Shown here: piece after piece, positions 58,847 through 64,000 of the stretch | Position numbering within the stretch: the first letter of the stretch is position 1 | How the letters are laid out: each line of letters starts with the position of its first letter | NCBI GenBank assembly: GCA_002337005.1 | Contig: DDFD01000028.1 | Coordinates: 1-64,000, forward strand | Origin: Flavobacteriales bacterium UBA1937 | GTDB lineage: Bacteria; Bacteroidota; Bacteroidia; Flavobacteriales; Weeksellaceae | Length of the DNA: 64,000 nucleotides | Direction of reading: 5' to 3' | Made by a program: the position numbers and the translations under genes | The notes under the pieces: model-generated | Told to the model about the DNA's origin: nothing | Seen by the model: only the letters and a program-made list of their open reading frames with translations | The model's database searches: none

Positions 58847-60064
58847 ATGCAAAACAAACAAAAAATTACCATCATTGGAGGCGGTGCTGCAGGATTTTTC
58901 TGTGCGGCCAACCTCGATGCAGAAAAATATAAAGTCATTATTCTAGAACAAAACAACGAAACGCTTCAAAAAGTTAAAATTTCTGGCGGCGGAAGATGTA
59001 ATGTAACACACGCTTGTTTTGATCCTCGTGAATTGGTAAAATTTTATCCCAGAGGAAACAAAGAACTTCTGAGCGTTTTCAGTAAATTTCAACCAGGAGA
59101 TACCATGGATTGGTTTGAAACCCGAAATGTTCCGCTAAAAATAGAAGATGATAACAGGATTTTCCCGCAATCCAATTCCTCGCAAAGTATTATTGATGCT
59201 CTTCTGAAAGAAGTACAAAATAAAAACTTTGAAATAAAAACGCAGTCTGTAGTTTTAGAAATTCAAAAATTAGAAAGCGGTTTTAAAATTATAACTAAAG
59301 AAGAAGAAATTTTTTCAGATTTTGTAATTTATACCACAGGAAGTTCACCAAAATCTCTGAAAATGGTAGAAAATTTGGGACATAGAATTGTTTCTCCAGT
59401 TCCATCGCTTTTTACTTTCAATATTAAAAATGATGTACTGAATGATTTAATGGGAACGAGTTTTCCCAATGCAGAAGTTTCTATCCCAAAATTGAAAATG
59501 GAAGAATTCGGGCCGTTATTGATTACACATTGGGGACTTTCTGGACCTGCCATTCTGAAACTTTCGGCGTGGAAAGCAAGAGAACTCGCAGATTTAAAAT
59601 ATCATTTTGAAATAAAAGTGAATTTTATTGGAATTGATAAAGAACAAGCGGAAGAAATTTTCAGAAATTATAGAGAAGAAAACCCTAAAAAAGCCATTGG
59701 AAACTCTAAAATTTTCGAGATTACTTCTCGTTTTTGGCATAGAATTTTGTGGCTTTCAAAGGTAGATTTAGAAAAAAATATTTCGCACATTAATAAGCAA
59801 GAACTTCAAAAAATTCTAGAAAATCTCTGCGAAAATACGATGCAAGTAAAAGGAAAATCTACATTCAAAGACGAATTTGTAACAGCAGGAGGAATTGACT
59901 TGAAAGAAATTGATTTTAAAACTATGCAATCTAAAATTCTAGAAAATTTCTACATCGCTGGTGAAGTTCTTAATATTGATGCGGTAACTGGTGGATTTAA
60001 TTTTCAGGCTTGTTGGAGCGAAGCTTGGCTCATTGCGCAGGATCTTAATTCTCTCGCAGATTAA
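58847..60064 (+). CDS. HI0933-family FAD-dependent oxidoreductase
   Basis: A 405-residue flavoprotein. ITIIGGGAAGFFCAANL (7-23) is the FAD dinucleotide-binding motif, KISGGGRCNVTHAC (44-57) the family signature, and FYIAGEVLNIDAVTGGFNFQACW near the C-terminus closes the FAD site. The reaction is unknown; family members act as reductases or dehydrogenases. The ATG at 58847 is preferred because an in-frame TTG at 58832 lies in the palindrome arm. The last codons and stop lie inside a CTCGCAGATT-type repeat. Confidence 0.92.
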   Translation: MQNKQKITIIGGGAAGFFCAANLDAEKYKVIILEQNNETLQKVKISGGGRCNVTHACFDPRELVKFYPRGNKELLSVFSKFQPGDTMDWFETRNVPLKIEDDNRIFPQSNSSQSIIDALLKEVQNKNFEIKTQSVVLEIQKLESGFKIITKEEEIFSDFVIYTTGSSPKSLKMVENLGHRIVSPVPSLFTFNIKNDVLNDLMGTSFPNAEVSIPKLKMEEFGPLLITHWGLSGPAILKLSAWKARELADLKYHFEIKVNFIGIDKEQAEEIFRNYREENPKKAIGNSKIFEITSRFWHRILWLSKVDLEKNISHINKQELQKILENLCENTMQVKGKSTFKDEFVTAGGIDLKEIDFKTMQSKILENFYIAGEVLNIDAVTGGFNFQACWSEAWLIAQDLNSLAD

Positions 60065-60123
60065 GCGAATTTGGAAAATTCAAAAAGAAAAAATCAGCTT
60101 GATTAGCAAAATCAGCGAGAGAA
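60049..60123. repeat. CTCGCAGATT-type hairpin repeat overlapping a stop codon
   Basis: TTCTCTCGCAGATTAAGC (60049-60066) and its near reverse complement ending AATCAGCGAGAGAA (60106-60123) form arms around a 39-nt loop. The left arm supplies the last codons and TAA of the oxidoreductase gene. Same design as 43943-44010. Confidence 0.7.
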
Positions 60124-60148
60124 ATTATTGCTATTTTCTGTTATGAAT

Positions 60149-61498
60149 TTAAAAACTCAATCCTTCAATTTTTAAATTCAGATTGGCATTAATGTCAATA
60201 ACAGTCGTTATAAATTCAGGATTTACGAGAAATTGTGTTGGTTTTAAATCAATCACTTTTCCTTGTAGCTTCAATCCAGCATGATATTCTTTATTAAAGC
60301 TCTCTTCAATACTTTTTTTAGAAGAATTTTCGATGTCGAGAAGTGGAATTCCGTAGTCTTGTTCTATCATTCTCACGATTTTCCCTTCAAAAAGTGAAGT
60401 CGCTAATTTTTGGAAAATGTTCTTGGTTTTTAATCTAAAATCAGTTTTTGTGAAACCAATTTTATGTTTTGTGGCGTCATACACCAAATTTCCCTTAATG
60501 AAAGATGTTCCGTTTACTTTCCCAGAGGTCAAAATTTCCATGACTACCAAATCATTTTCGGGATAAATTTTAATATCTTCTACTTTTATTTTACTTTTTT
60601 CCATCTCAAATTCCTTGCCTTGAAATTGTTTTTTGGCAATTGCATTTGCTTCTATAAAAGGAATATTTGCCGTGGTTTTCATCACGAAATTATTACCTAA
60701 ATTTTGTGCGGGAATATAATTCGGAACATTTTTTACCAAAGGATTAGCTGTTGGTTGCATTCCGGTAAAAGTTTCAGAAAACAAATCCACAGAAATCGTA
60801 GATTTTATTTTGTCTGCATACACTTCAAGAGGAGACATCTTTACCGTTTGCGGAGTAATTTTCAGCCAAGTATTGTATTCTTCAGAAACTTGAATAGGTG
60901 CAGCAAATTGGTTCCAAGCCAATACTAAGTAGGGCTGCATATTCATTTTTTGTTGAATTTGCGCATCTATTACACTAGTAAATTCTTTTTGTTGTTTCCT
61001 TAAAACACCTTCAATAATTGAGGTGAGCGGAATTTTTACTTTCCCAAAATCCAAAACAGGTTTTTCTTTCCATACAAAACCTGCCGTTGTAGTATTGGTT
61101 TTTAAGCTCCAATTTTGTTGAAAATCAAGATTCGAGATAAAATTCATGACCACTTTAAAATTGGTTTCTTGGTAGGTGTAAACTCCCAAAGTTCCCAACC
61201 CTTTTTCTGCCCAAATTTTCAGCGGAACAGAAAACATTAATCTATTGTTGGTTAATGCTTTAATAGTGATATTTCCGTCTTTTTCTACCTTGGTTTTTAA
61301 TTGATCACTATTGTTATTTTCAAAATCTTGGTCTTCGTACAGAACACCTGTAATTTGTTGATTGACTAATCTTTGGATTTCAGAAATGGGTAAATTAACT
61401 GGGATTGAAACCGAACTTGGGATTTTAGGAAATTGATAGGTTTCGGTTTGAGAGAACCCAAAAATAGAGAACAATATGGTGAGTAGAAAATATTTCAT
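60149..61498 (-). CDS. secreted DUF4403 family protein
   Basis: A 449-residue exported protein (signal peptide 1-16, ending FGFSQ). The body is beta-rich with SSVSIPVNLPISEIQRLVNQQITG near the start and SVIDAQIQQKMNMQPYL in the middle, as in DUF4403, a family of presumed lipid-binding or envelope proteins in Bacteroidetes. Function unknown. The ATG at 61498 is preferred because the -7 element TATTTTTG (minus 61524-61517) overlaps an upstream in-frame TTG. Confidence 0.82.
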   Translation of the reverse strand: MKYFLLTILFSIFGFSQTETYQFPKIPSSVSIPVNLPISEIQRLVNQQITGVLYEDQDFENNNSDQLKTKVEKDGNITIKALTNNRLMFSVPLKIWAEKGLGTLGVYTYQETNFKVVMNFISNLDFQQNWSLKTNTTTAGFVWKEKPVLDFGKVKIPLTSIIEGVLRKQQKEFTSVIDAQIQQKMNMQPYLVLAWNQFAAPIQVSEEYNTWLKITPQTVKMSPLEVYADKIKSTISVDLFSETFTGMQPTANPLVKNVPNYIPAQNLGNNFVMKTTANIPFIEANAIAKKQFQGKEFEMEKSKIKVEDIKIYPENDLVVMEILTSGKVNGTSFIKGNLVYDATKHKIGFTKTDFRLKTKNIFQKLATSLFEGKIVRMIEQDYGIPLLDIENSSKKSIEESFNKEYHAGLKLQGKVIDLKPTQFLVNPEFITTVIDINANLNLKIEGLSF

Positions 61499-61559
61499 CT
61501 TAGAATTACGTTTTAACAAAAATATAACTTATTTATCAAGATTTTAGTATTTTTAGTGA

Positions 61560-62204
61560 ATGCAAAAGACAATTCTAACATCAAATTTTATTATTAAGAC
61601 TTTATTGGTCTTAATTTTTGGATATTTCTTTTGGTTGATGTTACAATTGACTTTAGAATATGTTCCTGCACAATCTGATGTAAGTTTTTTGATGATAAAA
61701 CAAACTGAAGTTACCACACATTCTGAGTATTTGTATTTTTTCTACACTCACGTTTACAGCAGTATTTTTGTTCTATTTTCGGGGTTTATTGCAGTTTTTG
61801 TAAAGCCAAAATTTGCGTTTAGAAACTTGCATAGATTTTCTGGCAAAGTGTATGTTTTTTTATTACTTTCATTAGCAGCGCCTTCTGGAATTTATATGGG
61901 ATTTTATGCAAATGGCGGTTTTTTAGCCAAAATATCATTTGTGATTTTGGGTATTTTGTGGTGGTTTACTACCTGTAAAGCATATTTAGAAATTAGAAAA
62001 AAGAACGTTATCAATCATAAAAAATGGATGTACAGAAGCTATGCATTGGCAGTTTCTGCAATTACTTTAAGAATTTGGAAAGTAGTTTTGGTCTATTTTT
62101 TTCAGCCTAATCCTATGGATGTTTATGAAATAATTGCTTGGCTCGGTTGGGTTCCTAATATTCTTTTGATAGAAATTTTAATAATAACAAAAATGATAAA
62201 ATGA
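61560..62204 (+). CDS. DUF2306 multi-TM membrane protein
   Basis: A 214-residue integral membrane protein with six hydrophobic segments. LHRFSGKVYVFLLL and NHKKWMYRSYALAVSAI are DUF2306 hallmarks, including histidines that might bind heme. No enzyme activity is known. Its stop overlaps the next start (ATGA). Divergent from the DUF4403 gene. Confidence 0.85.
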   Translation: MQKTILTSNFIIKTLLVLIFGYFFWLMLQLTLEYVPAQSDVSFLMIKQTEVTTHSEYLYFFYTHVYSSIFVLFSGFIAVFVKPKFAFRNLHRFSGKVYVFLLLSLAAPSGIYMGFYANGGFLAKISFVILGILWWFTTCKAYLEIRKKNVINHKKWMYRSYALAVSAITLRIWKVVLVYFFQPNPMDVYEIIAWLGWVPNILLIEILIITKMIK

Positions 62205-63115
62205 TGAAAAAAATTGTATTAATTGCCATGAGTATTGCTTTGTTTTCTTGTCATAAGGAAGAGAAAAAAGAACAAGAAAAAGTAGTGAAAGAAGAAATAA
62301 AAATACCAGAAATTCACAAAGAATTGTACGGAATTTACACGGGAGATTTTTTTATGGAGGATTCTCAAGAGAACATAGATCAATATCCAAATGCTGATTT
62401 CGAGTATAAAAAATTGTCAATTAAACTCAACAAAATTACTAAGGATAGCGTTTATGGATATAGTGTGGTGAACGGAAATCAAAGAAAATTCAGAGGTGTT
62501 TTTAATGAAAATTCTTCGAAATTTATTTTAGATGAAGACGGAAGTGTAAAAACTGACGGAAGGTTTGAACTTGTTTTAAAGAAAGATAGCCTTGCTGGAA
62601 CCTGGCTTGCATATCAAAAGCAAAACGTGAAAAGCCCAGAAAAAAAAGTGCTTCTAAAAAGGCGAGAGTTTGCTTATAATCCTAATTTTATGCTAGAAAA
62701 ATCTCAGATTGAAGAAATGGATTATGAAAATCCTGTAGATTGGGAACAAGGAAAAACCAAAATTCACTCTTATGTAGATGATGAAGGCAACACACAAACG
62801 TATGAAAATATAGTTTACAGAAGCGCTTCTGATGCTGTTTACAAAATAAATGCTTCCAAAGAAAAACTTACTGAAAAAAGGATTAAAAATCTAAGAAAAT
62901 TAGACTTAGAAATTATTAAAAATGCTATTTATGCAAGACACGGATATTCCTTCAAAAAACAAACCTATCGTAATTTTTTCGAATATACAGATTGGTACGT
63001 ACCTGTTTCTAACAATGTAGATGCTGAATTAACGCCTTTGGAAAAAGAAAATATAGTTTTACTAAGTCGTTTTACAAAGTACGCCGAAGATCATTATGAT
63101 ACTTTTGGAAGATAA
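62201..63115 (+). CDS. lipoprotein with C-terminal YARHG domain
   Basis: A 304-residue lipoprotein with lipobox Cys17 (IALFSC), a Lys/Glu linker, a beta-rich middle domain (IYTGDFFMEDSQENID and repeating strands), and a YARHG domain (IYARHGYSFKKQTYRNFF, about 246-263) that ends in the typical LTPLEKENI helix. YARHG domains are extracellular and of unknown binding specificity. It is coupled to the DUF2306 gene by a 4-bp overlap. Confidence 0.85.
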   Translation: MMKKIVLIAMSIALFSCHKEEKKEQEKVVKEEIKIPEIHKELYGIYTGDFFMEDSQENIDQYPNADFEYKKLSIKLNKITKDSVYGYSVVNGNQRKFRGVFNENSSKFILDEDGSVKTDGRFELVLKKDSLAGTWLAYQKQNVKSPEKKVLLKRREFAYNPNFMLEKSQIEEMDYENPVDWEQGKTKIHSYVDDEGNTQTYENIVYRSASDAVYKINASKEKLTEKRIKNLRKLDLEIIKNAIYARHGYSFKKQTYRNFFEYTDWYVPVSNNVDAELTPLEKENIVLLSRFTKYAEDHYDTFGR

Positions 63116-63181
63116 TATGAAAAATGTCATAAAGATTACAATCAATAAAATTCTTAAATTAGTTTAGTTAATAAAAAAGCT

Positions 63182-63532
63182 ATGAAAAACCTATTATTCA
63201 GTCTTACTCTTTCTTTAATTTTTCTTAACTCTTGCACCACAAGAGTAGTCTCTGCCAATAAGCCTTACTCTGATGATAAAATATCAAATGGGAAAACGTA
63301 TAGTTTTTTTTCTAACGATGGAAGCAAAAAAGTTTTTACTGTAGAAAAAATAGATGCAAACACCATTACAGGCAAAAATGCTGAAGGACAAGTGATGAGC
63401 ATCGAAAAATCTGAAATTTCTAAAATCAATAAATCTAATACTTTGGCAACTGTAGGACTAGTAGGGGTGATTATAGCAGCAGCATTGGTTATTCCTGCTT
63501 ATAGTAAAAATGAGCCAGTTGGTGGTAGATAA
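63182..63532 (+). CDS. small lipoprotein with C-terminal TM segment
   Basis: A 116-residue lipoprotein with lipobox Cys18 (IFLNSC). Residues 40-80 form a small beta domain (KTYSFFSNDGSKKVFTVEKID) of a type seen in Bacteroidetes proteins responding to signals, and 90-107 is hydrophobic. Function unknown. Its 3' end overlaps the convergent DUF2809 gene by 44 bp. Confidence 0.7.
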   Translation: MKNLLFSLTLSLIFLNSCTTRVVSANKPYSDDKISNGKTYSFFSNDGSKKVFTVEKIDANTITGKNAEGQVMSIEKSEISKINKSNTLATVGLVGVIIAAALVIPAYSKNEPVGGR

Positions 63533-63872
63533 AAACAAAAAGACATCCCAAGGCATAGCATACGATATCTACCCAAGAAAAAGAATTTCCGAGAACAATC
63601 ATTGCAATTTTATTGTCTTTAAAACCTAACAATTCCGCAAAATGAAAATATTGGGCAAATTCTATAGCACAAGCAAAAAGAAAAACACCAATGATTGTTT
63701 TAATTTTATCAAAATCAAAAAAAGATTGAATAAAAGTATAAATAAGAATCACCACTAAAACATCTCCGAAATAGGCTCTAATCCATTGTATATCTTTAAG
63801 TTTTGTTGCGATTATAACCTCAATTAAAAATAAAAAAACAGTTGTGGCAAAATATTTGTATTTCAATTTCAT
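63489..63872 (-). CDS. DUF2809 (VanZ-like) membrane protein
   Basis: A 127-residue protein with four TM segments. YFGDVLVVILIYTFIQSFF and ACAIEFAQYFHFAELLGF followed by NSFSWVDIVCYALGC are DUF2809 features, related to VanZ. Function unknown. Its 3' end lies within the small lipoprotein gene on the other strand. Confidence 0.85.
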   Translation of the reverse strand: MKLKYKYFATTVFLFLIEVIIATKLKDIQWIRAYFGDVLVVILIYTFIQSFFDFDKIKTIIGVFLFACAIEFAQYFHFAELLGFKDNKIAMIVLGNSFSWVDIVCYALGCLFVFIYHQLAHFYYKQE

Positions 63873-63887
63873 AAATTGTTACCTTTG
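63855..63887 (+). promoter_or_regulatory. full Bacteroidetes promoter for the gene at 63904
   Basis: TTTG (63855-63858), 21 bp, then TACCTTTG (63880-63887), close to the -33/-7 consensus. This is the clearest two-part match in the window. The ATG follows 17 nt later. Confidence 0.7.
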
Positions 63888-63903
63888 ATAAACAAAACAC
63901 AAG

Positions 63904-64000
63904 ATGATGAGATTTATTTTATTACTAGCCATATTTTTAGGCTTTTTAGGCTTTGGTCAGGTAAAGCCATTAACTCCAGAAGATGTACCTGAAGAAGTGA
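63904..64000 (+). CDS. secreted protein, cut by the window edge
   Basis: Only 32 complete codons are visible: MMRFILLLAIFLGFLGFGQ is a signal peptide and VKPLTPEDVPEEV begins the mature part. It is headed by a good promoter, so it is almost certainly a gene. The family cannot be told from this fragment. Confidence 0.7.
   Translation, partial: MMRFILLLAIFLGFLGFGQVKPLTPEDVPEEV

Overview
This is an AT-rich (roughly one third G+C by eye) chromosomal window from a Flavobacteriales bacterium, most likely family Weeksellaceae (Chryseobacterium/Cloacibacterium relatives). The evidence is the Bacteroidetes -7 promoter hexamer TAnnTTTG in front of many genes, A-rich leaders instead of strong Shine-Dalgarno sequences, a type III glutamine synthetase, the flavobacterial order of the division/cell-wall (dcw) cluster, and many DUF families confined to Bacteroidetes. 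No rRNA, CRISPR array, insertion sequence or prophage was seen.

Layout. 1-10.4 kb: two identical tRNA-Val genes, two secreted TonB-C-like paralogues with tadA, then coaX, an M1 peptidase, a DUF6909 protein divergent from glnN, a GNAT and an NlpC/P60 lipoprotein. 10.4-16.1 kb (minus): the rod-shape operon mreB-mreC-mreD-mrdA-rodA. 16.2-20.9 kb (plus): a GNAT and hemA-hemC-hemD-hemE. 20.9-23.9 kb (minus): nitroreductase, GH3-family protein, bacilliredoxin. 24-42.9 kb (minus): an almost complete dcw cluster, mraZ-rsmH-ftsL-ftsI-murE-mraY-murD-ftsW-[tcmP-DUF5131]-murG-[secreted orphan]-murC-ftsQ-ftsA-ftsZ-yqeY. The bracketed genes are accessory insertions inside the essential operon. 43.1-45.1 kb (plus): alpha/beta hydrolase, engB, elaA. 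45-56.6 kb: an accessory island. 56.6-64 kb: thiL, thioesterase, FAD oxidoreductase, DUF4403, DUF2306, YARHG lipoprotein, DUF2809 and a gene cut by the window edge.

The most interesting region is 45.1-56.5 kb. A tightly packed seven-gene minus-strand operon encodes a PD-(D/E)XK (HsdR_N-like) nuclease, a secreted Cys-rich peptide, an orphan, two four-TM DUF4407-type proteins with long internal coils, a membrane-anchored transglutaminase-like cysteine protease and a four-TM protein. Next to it lie a TPR sensor kinase, a response regulator and several small or unknown genes. Reading the promoters by eye, I find five copies of a 14-bp palindrome (TAYGGAWWTCCGTA-like), each exactly 22 bp upstream of a -7 hexamer. 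They lie in front of the seven-gene operon, a predicted small RNA, the response-regulator gene (inside the kinase gene), the unknown gene at 55638 and a possible antisense RNA at the far end of the operon. This looks like an undescribed two-component regulon controlling an envelope/nuclease system. Its function is not known and is only inferred here.

The window is also rich in small intergenic repeats: nested palindromes, a structured 130-nt element, CTCGCAGATT-type hairpins and heptamer-periodic simple repeats around start codons of the dcw genes.
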